This document shows, piece by piece, positions 1-7,851 of a stretch of DNA of 64,000 bases. How positions within the stretch are numbered: the stretch's first letter is position 1; every line of letters starts with the position of its first letter. Under the pieces are notes generated by a model. It did no database searches. It saw only the letters and a program-made list of their open reading frames with translations, and was not told the origin of the DNA. This stretch comes from Streptomyces violaceorubidus (GTDB taxonomy: Bacteria; Actinomycetota; Actinomycetes; Streptomycetales; Streptomycetaceae). Made by a program: the position numbers and the translations under genes. Location of the stretch: positions 1 to 64,000 of the forward strand of contig NZ_JODM01000014.1 in NCBI RefSeq assembly GCF_000717995.1. The letters are read 5' to 3'.

Positions 1-75
1 CACCGCACCAGCGTCCTGTTCGCCATGCTCCGCGACGGAACCTTCTACGAACCCCGAACCCCACAGCTCGCTTGA
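1..75 (+). pseudogene. C-terminal end of an IS110/IS117-type transposase (cut by window edge)
   Basis: The first 24 codons run open to a TGA and end with the residues VLFAMLRDGTFYEP. That is the usual last stretch of IS110-family transposases of actinomycetes, the DEDD-type recombinases that move without terminal inverted repeats. Only this tail lies in the window, so I cannot tell whether the element is intact. The assignment rests on one short motif remembered from the family. Confidence 0.55.
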
Positions 76-120
76 CGAAAGACATAGAGGCACCCCCCCC
101 CCGCGATGGCGTGTTCGACG

Positions 121-158
121 CGAGGTGTGGGCGGGGAAGGTTCCGCGCCCACACCTCG
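121..158. terminator. Rho-independent-type hairpin between transposase tail and DUF1996 gene
   Basis: Two perfect 13-base arms (CGAGGTGTGGGCG and its complement) are separated by 12 bases. The hairpin sits between the convergent ends of the transposase fragment and the minus-strand surface-protein gene, so it can serve both. There is no U-tract, as is common in Streptomyces. A run of about ten C residues lies just upstream. Confidence 0.65.
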
Positions 159-178
159 TCAAGCCGGAGCCGCACTCG

Positions 179-2263
179 TCACAGCGCGCGCCGCCTGGAA
201 CGGATCAGCAGCACACACCCGCCGGCGAAGAGCACCCCGCCGATCGCCGCGGGCCACAGGCCCAGCCCGGATCCCGTCTCGGCGAGCCCGCCCTGCGCCT
301 GGGGCCCGGGCGCCGGCCCGGTGCCGTCGGCGTCGCCACCGCTGCCGGCGTCCCGGCTCGCCCCGGTGGCGGCCGCGGCGCCGCTCACACCGTCCGGGGT
401 GCGGGCGGCCGGCGTCGCGGCCCTGGGCGCGGCGCTCGCGGACGCGCGGGCGTCCTGGTCGTCGGCCGGGGGTACGGACTCGTCCCCGCCGGTCCGCCCC
501 CGGTCCGGCTCCTGGTCCTGCTCCTGGTCCTGCTCCTCGTTCTGGCCGGGCGCCTTTCCGCCGTCCTTCCCGTCGTCCTTCCCGCCCGCCTGACCGTCCT
601 GACCGGTGTCCGTGGGTGCCGAGGCGGTGGCGGTCTGTTCGGCCGGGGGCTCGGCGGTCTGGCCGCCGTCGTCGCCGCCCGGCTGCTCCTCGCCCTCGCC
701 CGGCTCGGACCCCGGGGGTGTGTCCGGGCCGCACGTACGGCCGGAGTTGATGCACTCGGCCATCTCGCGCATCAGGTCCTCGTCGAAGACGTTGATGAAG
801 TCGCTGTGGTCGGTGACCGGCTTGTGCAGCTGCTCGGGGAAGGAGTCCACGGCGAACAGCGGAACGGTCCCGCCCCCGTCCTCCAGGCTGGGCGCGGCCA
901 CGTCGTAGACCACCCGCTGCACCAGTCGCGGGACGGCCCGGAACCCTTCCGGGCAGCTGCCGTCGGCGGCGGCGAAGGCCATGTGGGTACGGTGGTTGGC
1001 GCTGTCGATGTTGCGGCCGTCCCAGCAGCTCTGGAAGGTGAAGGTGCGCACCACGTCGCTGTCCTCGGGGCAGAGCGGGTACTTGTCCTTCAGCTGCCGG
1101 TCCTCGAAACCGGTGCAGCTCCAGGAGGCGTTCGCGTTGATGTCGCCGTTCACGAACGCCTTGGCGTCGCCGGTGATGATCCGCAGCAGCCGCGGCATCT
1201 CCGTGACCTTGCCACGCTCGTTGCCCTCGAACGTGAGGGTGACCTCGGCCGGCGTGACGATCTCGCCCGCGTTGCCCTCGATGCCGCCGCCCGGTGACTG
1301 GGCGTCCTGTTCGGCGGTGCCGTTCTGGAGCCGCAGCACGGGCCAGTAGTACGAGGACTTGTCGCCCTGGTCGGCGCAGCTCGTGTCACCGGCGGCCAGG
1401 TCGTCGTCGCCGGCCAGGGCGTTGTTGGCCTGGTTGCCGACGTAGTCGTGGAAGTGGTGGGCGCCGTTGCTGACCCCGGGGGCGGCGATCAGGTTGTCCG
1501 AGTTGAACAGGCCCTCGGCGTTGACGCCGCAGCTGGTGGCGAAGGAACCGGTCGAGGCCTTCTTCTGCCGGGGCGCCCGCACGACGTTGGGCTCGACGGA
1601 CTCGATGTCGACGTAGTCCGCCGCCACGGGGCCGTTTCCCGCCTGTCCGCCGTTGCCGGGCTGCTGCTGACCGTCACCGGGCTCTCCACCCCGGCCGTCC
1701 TGCTGCCCCTGCTCCTGGCTCTGCCCCCCTTGCTGCTCCTGACCCGGTGCCTGCCCCGGCACCTGCTGGTCCGGGCTGCCGCTCCCCGGCGCCGCCGAGG
1801 TGATCTCGGTGCGGCGCAGGGCGCATTCGGCCAGGGTGTCCAGGCCCTCGGGGCGGCCCCCGGCCTTCTCGACGGCGGCGGCGACGCGCTCGATGGTCGC
1901 CGCGCGCTCCTTCTTCAGGGGGTCGAGGATCGCGCCCTCGTCGAGGGTGCCGTCGTCCGCGGTGCGCGCGGCGCCCTGGAGAGCGCGGTAGGCGGCGGCG
2001 ATCTGCTCGTCGAGGTGGGCGAGTTGGGTGTCGACCTCCGGCCGGGCCTGCTCGGGCACGGCGGTGAGCCGTTCGCTCAGGTCGGGGCAGTCGACGGTGG
2101 CCGCCACTCCGGAACTGCCCAGGGGGACGGCCGCGTCGCCCGACTCGGTCGCGGAGGCGAAGACGTTCACGGCCACCAGGCCGCTGCCTCCCAGTATCAG
2201 CGCGACCGCTCCGAAGGTCGCGCGCCGCGCCCCGGTCGGGCGTCTGCGCCTGTTGTGTCCCAA
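179..2263 (-). CDS. DUF1996 secreted surface protein with LAETG sortase signal
   Basis: Predicted cell-wall-anchored protein of 694 residues, function unknown. I chose a TTG start because AGGAG lies 6 bases before it and the N-terminus then reads as a proper signal: RRRR-type basic head and a hydrophobic stretch ending near AVNVFASA. Residues about 50-190 are helical and charged. The DUF1996 domain follows, with its aromatic/His-rich core (NGAHHFHDYVGN) and several Cys. After it comes a long Pro/Gly/Glu/Thr-rich wall-spanning linker. The C-terminus is LAETG, a hydrophobic helix and RSRRR, a textbook sorting signal. LAXTG is the class E sortase signal of Streptomyces. No sortase gene is in the window. 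Monocistronic by layout. Confidence 0.85.
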   Translation of the reverse strand: MGHNRRRRPTGARRATFGAVALILGGSGLVAVNVFASATESGDAAVPLGSSGVAATVDCPDLSERLTAVPEQARPEVDTQLAHLDEQIAAAYRALQGAARTADDGTLDEGAILDPLKKERAATIERVAAAVEKAGGRPEGLDTLAECALRRTEITSAAPGSGSPDQQVPGQAPGQEQQGGQSQEQGQQDGRGGEPGDGQQQPGNGGQAGNGPVAADYVDIESVEPNVVRAPRQKKASTGSFATSCGVNAEGLFNSDNLIAAPGVSNGAHHFHDYVGNQANNALAGDDDLAAGDTSCADQGDKSSYYWPVLRLQNGTAEQDAQSPGGGIEGNAGEIVTPAEVTLTFEGNERGKVTEMPRLLRIITGDAKAFVNGDINANASWSCTGFEDRQLKDKYPLCPEDSDVVRTFTFQSCWDGRNIDSANHRTHMAFAAADGSCPEGFRAVPRLVQRVVYDVAAPSLEDGGGTVPLFAVDSFPEQLHKPVTDHSDFINVFDEDLMREMAECINSGRTCGPDTPPGSEPGEGEEQPGGDDGGQTAEPPAEQTATASAPTDTGQDGQAGGKDDGKDGGKAPGQNEEQDQEQDQEPDRGRTGGDESVPPADDQDARASASAAPRAATPAARTPDGVSGAAAATGASRDAGSGGDADGTGPAPGPQAQGGLAETGSGLGLWPAAIGGVLFAGGCVLLIRSRRRAL

Positions 2264-2345
2264 GGCGTGCTCCTGTGTCGTGACGGACTCGGACGTGAAA
2301 GGCCCCCGGCTCCATACGGAACCGGGGACCGGAGCGTTCAAGTGC

Positions 2346-2362
2346 CGCTGGAATTCCCAGCG
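2346..2362. terminator. Short hairpin downstream of the alcohol dehydrogenase
   Basis: Six-base arms CGCTGG and CCAGCG enclose AATTC, 10 bases after the dehydrogenase stop on the minus strand. It is short, so it may be a weak terminator or chance. Confidence 0.3.
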
Positions 2363-2372
2363 TTCCCTCACG

Positions 2373-3386
2373 TCACGGGCGCAGCACCAGCCGGATCGGG
2401 TCGCCCTCCTTCTTCTCCAGCCGGGCGACCGCAGCGGCGGCCTCGGCGAGCGGCAGCACCCCGCTGGCGGACCCGGAGAAGTCCAGCCGGCCGCCCTGGA
2501 TGAGCCGCAGGAGCTGAGGCAGGGCCACCGGCATGTCGGAGCCGTAGTGGCCGAGGATGCGCTGCTGGAGGTAGCTGAAGCGGGTCCCGTCCGTGACGGT
2601 GAGCGGCTTGTCGGTCAGGCCCACCAGGACCAGCCGCCCCTTGGGTGCGAGGACGGAGACCGCCTGCTCCCGCACGGGCGGCACGCCGGCGAAGTCGAAG
2701 GCGGCGGCGAGTCCGAGGCCGCCGGTCGCCGCGCGGACGGTCCCGCGCAGCTCGGGGTCCGCGGAGTCCAGGGCGAGGTCGGCGCCGGCCGCCAGGGCGC
2801 GTTCACGGGCGACGGGGCTCGGGTCGACGGCCACGACCGGGCAGGCACCGATCGCCCGGAGCAGTTGCACGGCGTGGACGCCGAGGCCGCCGATGCCCCA
2901 CACGCCGACCGCCTCGGCGGGCCGGACGGCGCCGCTCTCGGTGATCGCGCCCCAGGGCGTGGACACGGCGTCCGGGATGATCGCGCCCTGCTCGAAGGGG
3001 ATGGTGTCGGGCAGCGGTGTCATGGCGTCGGCGGCGGAGAGGGCGTACTCGGCCCAGCCGCCGTCGTAGTCGACGCCGCGGGTGTACGTGACGCCGTCGC
3101 GCGTCTCACCGGCGTGCAGCACGACCCGCTGCCCCGGCGACCAGGCGGTGACACCGGCCCCGGTCTCGGCGACGGTGCCGGAGACCTCGTGGCCGAGGGT
3201 GACGGTGTCGCCGCGCAGCAGCAGGGGGCTGAGGGTGCCGTCGATGAGGTGCACGTCGGACAGGCACACACCGGCCGCCTCCACCTTGACCAGCACCTCC
3301 CCCGGGCCGGGCTGCGGGCGGGGCACCTCTTCGAGCCGCAGGGTGCGGCTCGGGACGTGCAGGCGGGCGGCGAGCATCTGCGCCAT
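2373..3386 (-). CDS. Zinc-binding alcohol dehydrogenase (MDR superfamily)
   Basis: A 337-residue medium-chain dehydrogenase/reductase, predicted to oxidise or reduce an alcohol/aldehyde or ketone with NAD(P). The N-terminal GroES-like half carries the catalytic-zinc motifs GVCLSD and LGHEVSG. The Rossmann half has the nucleotide motif GIGGLGVHAVQ. The four-cysteine structural-zinc lobe is absent: the region after the GHE motif has no Cys cluster. This places it with the zinc-containing branch lacking the second zinc. The ATG start follows GAGGAGG at good spacing. It is divergent from a TetR gene across 113 bases holding a dyad, so the TetR protein is its likely regulator. Substrate unknown. 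Confidence 0.85.
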   Translation of the reverse strand: MAQMLAARLHVPSRTLRLEEVPRPQPGPGEVLVKVEAAGVCLSDVHLIDGTLSPLLLRGDTVTLGHEVSGTVAETGAGVTAWSPGQRVVLHAGETRDGVTYTRGVDYDGGWAEYALSAADAMTPLPDTIPFEQGAIIPDAVSTPWGAITESGAVRPAEAVGVWGIGGLGVHAVQLLRAIGACPVVAVDPSPVARERALAAGADLALDSADPELRGTVRAATGGLGLAAAFDFAGVPPVREQAVSVLAPKGRLVLVGLTDKPLTVTDGTRFSYLQQRILGHYGSDMPVALPQLLRLIQGGRLDFSGSASGVLPLAEAAAAVARLEKKEGDPIRLVLRP

Positions 3387-3446
3387 GACGGGACCTCCTC
3401 GGTGCGGTCGCGATCCTGGACGGCCCTCAGCGGTCCATCGCAGGTC

Positions 3447-3485
3447 GACTTGCGTTAACCGTACACCCAACGCAGGAAGACTTGC
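3447..3485. promoter_or_regulatory. Candidate TetR operator between adh and tetR
   Basis: An inverted repeat TGCGTT-N12-AACGCA (3451-3456 and 3469-3474) lies in the divergent gap and abuts two direct copies of GACTTGC (3447-3453 and 3479-3485). The right end is only 14 bases from the tetR start codon. TetR repressors usually bind such dyads in the shared promoter region; binding here is inferred. Confidence 0.55.
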
Positions 3486-3499
3486 TTTACGCTGGTCCG

Positions 3500-4084
3500 A
3501 TGAGCTCACCGGAACCCGTCGCCCCGCCCCTGCGCCGCCGCGGGGAGCGGATGCGCAGGGCCGTACTGGCCGCCGCGGTGGACCTGCTGTCCAGCCAGGG
3601 CCTGGCGGGCGCGACGGTCGGTGCCGTGGCCCGCGCGGCCGGGGTGCACGAGACCTCCGTGTACCGGCGGTGGGGGACGCGCGAGAACCTGATCCTGGAC
3701 GCGCTGACCACGGAGCTGGACGCCACGCTGCCGGTCCCGGACACCGGGCGGGTCCGCGACGACCTGCTGGCCTTCTTCTCCGCGCTGGCCCGGCTCCTCG
3801 TCACCGCGCAGGGCCGGGCGCTGCTGCGGCTGAGCGTCGAACAGGACGACGCCCTGGAGGACCGGCGCGGTCCCTACTGGAGCGAGCGTCTCGACCGCGC
3901 CGTGCTCATGGTCCGGCGGGGCGTCGAGCGGGGCGAGCTGGCCGCGGACACCGATCCCGGGCTGCTGATCGAGGCGGTCAGCGGTCCGCTGTTCGTGCGG
4001 GTGCTGCTCAGTGGGGCGCCGCTGGACGAGGTGCTCGTGCGGGGGCTGGTGGACCTGGCGCTGGACGGGGCCCGACCCCGGTGA
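3500..4084 (+). CDS. TetR/AcrR-family transcriptional regulator
   Basis: A 194-residue TetR-type repressor. Residues about 15-65 form the HTH (LLSSQGLAGATVGAVARAAG followed by HETSVYRRWGTRENL), and the rest is a helical ligand-binding domain resembling the C-terminal type found in many Streptomyces TetRs. I preferred the ATG over an in-frame TTG 18 bases upstream because the TTG lies inside the predicted operator. It is transcribed divergently from the alcohol dehydrogenase, which it probably controls together with itself. Ligand unknown. Confidence 0.85.
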   Translation: MSSPEPVAPPLRRRGERMRRAVLAAAVDLLSSQGLAGATVGAVARAAGVHETSVYRRWGTRENLILDALTTELDATLPVPDTGRVRDDLLAFFSALARLLVTAQGRALLRLSVEQDDALEDRRGPYWSERLDRAVLMVRRGVERGELAADTDPGLLIEAVSGPLFVRVLLSGAPLDEVLVRGLVDLALDGARPR

Positions 4085-4123
4085 GCGATCGCTCCGACCC
4101 CGTTCCGGACGACGACCCGTGCC

Positions 4124-4214
4124 GGACGACGGCCCCTTCCGGGCGGCGGCCCCTTCCGGGCGACGGCACCGCCCGGGCGACGGCACCGCCCGGGCGACGG
4201 CACCGCCCGGGCGG
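4124..4214. repeat. 17-bp tandem repeat array
   Basis: Three perfect copies of GGGCGACGGCACCGCCC occupy 4158-4208. They are preceded by two degenerate copies with CCTT in place of ACCG, and followed by a partial unit. Each unit has complementary ends (GGGCG and CGCCC), so the array can fold into several small hairpins. It fills the gap between the TetR stop and the SDR gene and may act as terminator; otherwise no function is evident. Confidence 0.75.
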
Positions 4215-4285
4215 TGAGGTGAAGGCGGGGATCGGGGGAACCCGGCGGTCGTCAGGGGCGCGGGTGCGCCGAGGACGGAGGAGCC

Positions 4286-5086
4286 ATGGACGGCAGCAGG
4301 CCGCTCGCCCTGGTCACCGGGGCGTCCAGTGGAATCGGGTACGAACTCGCCGCGCTGTTCGCGGAGCGCGGCTACGACCTCGTGGTCAACGCCGAGGACG
4401 AGCGGCTGGAGCACGCCGCCGAACGGCTGCGGGAGACCGGCGTGGCGGTACGGCCGGTGCGCGCGGACCTCCGGACCCCCGACGGCGTGGACCAGCTGGT
4501 CGCCGCCCTGACCGGGCTCGCGGTGGACGTGGCGGCCCTGAACGCCGGGGTGGGGCGGGGCGGCGCCTTCGTCGACACCGGCCTCGCGGACGACCAGTCC
4601 GTCATCGACCTCAACGTGACGTCGACCGTGCGGCTCACCAAGCCCCTGCTGCGGGACATGGTGGCGCGCGGGGTCGGGCGCCTCATGTTCACGTCGTCGG
4701 TCGCGGCGACGATGCCGGGCTCCTTCCAGTCGGTCTACAACGCGTCGAAGTCGTTCGTGCAGTCCTTCGCGCAGGCCCTCCAGGAGGAGGTCGCGGACAC
4801 CGGTGTCACGGTCACCTCCTTCATGCCGGGGCCCACCGAGACCGACTTCTTCCGGCGGGCCGGCATGGCGGGCACCAAGGTCGGCACCATGGCGAAGGAC
4901 GACCCCGCGCAGGTCGCCCGGCAGGCGTTCGACGCCGTCATGAAGGGCCGCGGAAAGCTGGTCACCGGCTCGGCGAAGACCAAGGCCCAGGGGGTGGCGG
5001 ACAAGGTGCTGCCGGACCGCGTCAAGGCCGCCGTCCACCGCCGCATGGCCGAGCCGGGCACCGCGCGGGACACGGGCGACCGCTAG
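4286..5086 (+). CDS. SDR-family NAD(P)-dependent oxidoreductase
   Basis: A 266-residue classical short-chain dehydrogenase/reductase. The cofactor motif TGASSGIG is at about residues 11-18, LNAGVG replaces the usual NNAG, the catalytic Ser is in FTSSVA, and the catalytic Tyr/Lys pair sits in YNASK. The C-terminal tail, with several basic residues, is longer than in minimal SDRs. The start follows GGAGGAG. The substrate cannot be read from the sequence. It lies 107 bases before a small methyltransferase gene on the same strand, but co-transcription is uncertain. Confidence 0.85.
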   Translation: MDGSRPLALVTGASSGIGYELAALFAERGYDLVVNAEDERLEHAAERLRETGVAVRPVRADLRTPDGVDQLVAALTGLAVDVAALNAGVGRGGAFVDTGLADDQSVIDLNVTSTVRLTKPLLRDMVARGVGRLMFTSSVAATMPGSFQSVYNASKSFVQSFAQALQEEVADTGVTVTSFMPGPTETDFFRRAGMAGTKVGTMAKDDPAQVARQAFDAVMKGRGKLVTGSAKTKAQGVADKVLPDRVKAAVHRRMAEPGTARDTGDR

Positions 5087-5193
5087 CACGTCCCGCGGGG
5101 ACCTGTCGCCCGAAGGGCCCCTTGTGGGCGGCTCGCTCCCGGTGGAACGATGCCCGGGCACCGGCTCACCGCACCGGAACCGGAGGGACCACC

Positions 5194-5847
5194 GTGACCG
5201 ACGACCGGGAACGCCCGCGGGCCGCCGCCGCGTTCGACGCCCTGGGTGTCGAGTACGAGAAGGCGTTCGCCGCGTCCAAGCCGCACCGCCGCTCACTGGA
5301 CTGGCTGCTGGAGCGGCTCGCGCCGGGCAGCCGGGTGCTGGACGTGGGCAGCGGCACGGGCCGGCCCACCGCCGAGACCCTCGCGGGCGCCGGGCACGAC
5401 GTGCTGGGCGTCGACATCTCCCCGGTCATGGTGGAGCTGGCCGCCCGGCAGGTGCCGGCCGCCACCTTCCGGTGCGCCGACATCCGCGACGTACCGCTGG
5501 CGGAATCCTCGTTCGACGCCGTCTGCGTGTACTTCTCCCTGCTCCAGCTGGACCGGGAGGAGCAGGCGGACCTCGTACGGCACCTGGTGCGGTTGCTGAG
5601 GCCGGGGGGCTACCTGGTCCTGGCCACCGTGCCGCTGGACGTGGAGGACGTCGACGCCACCTTCATGGGTCAGCCCGTGCGCGTGACCAGCTTCCCCGCC
5701 CCTGCCCTGATCGACCTGGCCGAGGAGTCCGGCCTGGAGGTGCTGGCGCAGGAGGCGTCGATGTTCACCCCGGTCCACCCGGACGCCCATCCGGAGCCGC
5801 ACCTCTTCCTGCACTGCCGGCGCTCGGGCCTGCCCCGGATGGGGTAA
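5194..5847 (+). CDS. Class I SAM-dependent methyltransferase
   Basis: A 217-residue methyltransferase of the Methyltransf_11/25 kind. SAM motif I is VLDVGSGTGRPT near residue 50, an acidic end of strand 2 is in VLGVDISP, and a motif near CADIRDVPL is followed by LRPGGYLVLATVP. The GTG start has GGAGGG about 7 bases upstream. There is no lid domain or partner gene to reveal the substrate. It ends only 42 bases before gvpO, so read-through into the gas-vesicle operon is possible, but the function is probably unrelated. Confidence 0.85.
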   Translation: MTDDRERPRAAAAFDALGVEYEKAFAASKPHRRSLDWLLERLAPGSRVLDVGSGTGRPTAETLAGAGHDVLGVDISPVMVELAARQVPAATFRCADIRDVPLAESSFDAVCVYFSLLQLDREEQADLVRHLVRLLRPGGYLVLATVPLDVEDVDATFMGQPVRVTSFPAPALIDLAEESGLEVLAQEASMFTPVHPDAHPEPHLFLHCRRSGLPRMG

Positions 5848-5858
5848 CTGCGCACGCG

Positions 5859-5872
5859 GGGATCCGGATCCC
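5859..5872. promoter_or_regulatory. 14-bp perfect palindrome upstream of gvpO
   Basis: GGGATCCGGATCCC lies in the 42-base gap before gvpO. A second weak dyad, CCCAC/GTGGG, brackets the bases next to the start codon. This gap is the only place for a gas-vesicle operon promoter or operator, and no clear -10/-35 is visible. Regulatory role is a guess. Confidence 0.35.
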
Positions 5873-5889
5873 ACGGTCACAGTGGGCAC

Positions 5890-6207
5890 ATGACCGAACC
5901 TGGCGAGCGACGGCGCCGCAGCACTTCCACGACCACGCGCGAGCGTGGCGTGCCCGACGCCCGGGACGCCGCCCGGCGCGCCGCCGACGCCCTGTCCGAG
6001 CTGATCCGGCACCGCCTCGAAGGGGTCTCCGCGGTGTGCCGGAGCGAGGAGGGCGGCTGGAGCGTCCACGTGGACGTGCTGGAGGTGGCACGCATCCCCG
6101 ACACCACCAGTCTGCTCGCCACCTACGAGGTCGAGTTGGACCCGGCGGGCGACCTGGTCCAGTACCGCAGGATCGCACGCTACCGGCGTGGTGCCCAGGA
6201 CCAGTGA
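5890..6207 (+). CDS. gvpO: Gas vesicle protein GvpO
   Basis: A 105-residue GvpO, the first gene of the ten-gene cluster. The N-terminal 25 residues are basic, Ser/Thr-rich and disordered. The folded part carries the family signature: a helix (AADALSELIRHRLEGVSAV), the strand GGWSVHVDVLEVARIPDT, then LATYEVELD and YRRIARYRR. GvpO is needed for gas-vesicle formation in haloarchaea; its precise role in Streptomyces is unsettled. No good ribosome site precedes the ATG, so translation may be weak or depend on a leaderless or read-through transcript. Confidence 0.9.
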   Translation: MTEPGERRRRSTSTTTRERGVPDARDAARRAADALSELIRHRLEGVSAVCRSEEGGWSVHVDVLEVARIPDTTSLLATYEVELDPAGDLVQYRRIARYRRGAQDQ

Positions 6208-6243
6208 GCGGGCCGTGCGGCCCGCACCCGGAAGGACCCCCGC

Positions 6244-6759
6244 ATGATCACCTACGACGACGAGGTCGTCTGCGCGCCCCGCGCCGGAACCCTCTACGAC
6301 GTCCTCGAACTCATCCTCGACCGCGGCATGGTGATCGACGTCTTCGTGCGCGTCTCCCTGGTCGGCATCGAGATCCTCAAGGTGGACGCGCGCATCGTGG
6401 TCGCCAGCGTCGACACCTACCTCCGGTTCGCCGAGGCCTGCAACCGGCTGGACCTGGAGCACGACGTGCGGTCCAAGACCGTGCCCGAGATGTTCGGCAG
6501 CCCGGTGGCCAAGACCGTGGGCAAGGCCGGCGCCAGGCGGACGGCACGTTCCCTGACCGACAAGGTGCGCGACGTCCTCACGCCCGAGCACGAGGAGGAA
6601 GCGGAGGCGGAGGCGGAGCCCACAGCCCGTCCCCGCGAACGGGCGGAGCGCGGCAGGAGCCCGCAGCGAGCCCGCGGCCGGACCGCCGCGCGCCCCCGCG
6701 ACGAGGACGACCGCCCCCGTTCCCGCCCCCGCAGGCGCACCGATGAGGAGGACCGATGA
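6244..6759 (+). CDS. gvpA: Gas vesicle structural protein GvpA with long charged C-terminal tail
   Basis: Main shell protein of the hydrophobic gas-vesicle wall. The conserved core fills residues about 15-75: LYDVLELILDRGMVIDVFVRVSLVG, then ILKVDARIVVASVDTYLRFAEA. Classical GvpA is about 70-75 residues; this one has 171 because of a disordered tail with an EAEAEAE run followed by Arg/Asp-rich sequence. Streptomyces GvpA proteins are generally extended, but this tail is long. GGAAGG precedes the ATG. The tail's last codons overlap the gvpF start by 4 bases and contain gvpF's GAGGAGG ribosome site. Confidence 0.92.
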   Translation: MITYDDEVVCAPRAGTLYDVLELILDRGMVIDVFVRVSLVGIEILKVDARIVVASVDTYLRFAEACNRLDLEHDVRSKTVPEMFGSPVAKTVGKAGARRTARSLTDKVRDVLTPEHEEEAEAEAEPTARPRERAERGRSPQRARGRTAARPRDEDDRPRSRPRRRTDEEDR

Positions 6760-7568
6760 CCGCGCCCGCCACCACCGACACCGCCGCCGACACCGCCGCC
6801 GACACCGCCGTCTCCCCGGACGCACCGGCGCCCGCCCCGAAGGCAGCCCTGTACGTCTACGGCATCGCCCCCGCCGGGATCCGCGCGCCCCGCGCTCCCG
6901 GCGTCGACGGCGCCCCGGTGCGGCTGCTGACCGAGTCGGGACTGTGTGCCGCGGTGTCCGACGCACCCCCGCGGCTGCGTCCCCGGCGCCGTGACCTGCT
7001 CGCCCACCAGGCCGTCCTGGCCGAACTGGCGGCCCGGGGACCGGTGCTGCCCATGCGGTTCGCGGTGCTCAGTCCGCGGTCCGACACCCTGCTCTCCCAA
7101 CTGCGTTCGGACTGCCAGCACTTGACGACGCAGCTGGAAGGTGTGCGCGGGTGCGTGGAGCTCAACGTCAAGGGCACGGTGGTACCCGGCCACTTCGCCG
7201 ACCTGGTCCGCCGGGACGACAGGCTGCGCGGCCTCGCCCTGCGGACCCGGCGCCGGCCCGACTACGAGGCCAACGTCCGGCTGGGTGAGGCGATCGCCCT
7301 CGGTGTGCGCCGCGAGGCCCGGCGCGCGGCCCGGGAGGTCGTCGACCGGCTGGCCCCGCTCGCCGTGCGCATGGCAGGAGGCACGACCGACGACGAGCAG
7401 GTGCTCAGCACGTCGTTCCTGCTGCGCTCGGCCGACGAGACGCGGTTCCGGGAGGCGGTGGCGGCCCTGGCCCGGACCTGCGGGGACCGGCTGGCCCTCA
7501 GCGTGACCGGGCCGCTGCCCTGCTACAGCTTCGTCGACCCGTGTCCCGCGTCACCGGCCGGCCGGTGA
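6756..7568 (+). CDS. gvpF: Gas vesicle protein GvpF (GvpL/GvpF family)
   Basis: A 270-residue GvpL/F-family accessory protein, thought to start assembly by binding GvpA. The N-terminal 35 residues are Ala/Pro/Thr-rich. The GvpL/F fold begins at ALYVYGIAPAG and includes the conserved GPVLPMRFAVL and LEGVRGCVELNVKG segments. The C-terminal half ends in the typical LALSVTGPLPCYSFVDP. It overlaps gvpA by ATGA, so translation is coupled. A second family member, gvpL, lies further on in the operon. Confidence 0.92.
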   Translation: MTAPATTDTAADTAADTAVSPDAPAPAPKAALYVYGIAPAGIRAPRAPGVDGAPVRLLTESGLCAAVSDAPPRLRPRRRDLLAHQAVLAELAARGPVLPMRFAVLSPRSDTLLSQLRSDCQHLTTQLEGVRGCVELNVKGTVVPGHFADLVRRDDRLRGLALRTRRRPDYEANVRLGEAIALGVRREARRAAREVVDRLAPLAVRMAGGTTDDEQVLSTSFLLRSADETRFREAVAALARTCGDRLALSVTGPLPCYSFVDPCPASPAGR

Positions 7569-7572
7569 CCGC

Positions 7573-7851
7573 ATGGGCATCGTGAGCGGCCTCCTCCTGC
7601 TGCCCCTGGCTCCGGTGCGCGGTACGGCGTGGATCGCCGACCACCTGCTCCAGGAGGCCCGGCGCCAGGCACACGACCCGCGCGCCGTCCAGGCGCGGCT
7701 GGCCGCACTCAACCGAGCCCTGGACGAGGGCACCGTCGACGAGGCGGCCTTCGAACGCGAGGAGGACCGTCTGCTCACCCTCCTCGAACGCCAGACCCGG
7801 CCCACCGGCCCTACGGCCACCACGAACCCAGCACGGAGACGACACGTATGA
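7573..7851 (+). CDS. gvpG: Gas vesicle protein GvpG
   Basis: A 92-residue GvpG. The N-terminal hydrophobic LLLLPLAPVRG and the following helix WIADHLLQEARRQ are typical. The second helix (LNRALDEGTVDEAAFEREEDRLLTLLE) matches the family's acidic C-terminal motif. GvpG is a small accessory protein found with GvpF/GvpL in essentially all clusters. The start lies 4 bases after gvpF's stop with only a weak ribosome site, which suggests re-initiation. Confidence 0.9.
   Translation: MGIVSGLLLLPLAPVRGTAWIADHLLQEARRQAHDPRAVQARLAALNRALDEGTVDEAAFEREEDRLLTLLERQTRPTGPTATTNPARRRHV

Noticed and set aside
5124..6746. A 540-residue plus-strand frame across the methyltransferase, gvpO and gvpA
   Set aside because: The three genes are well supported in other frames; this one has no domain or start signal.
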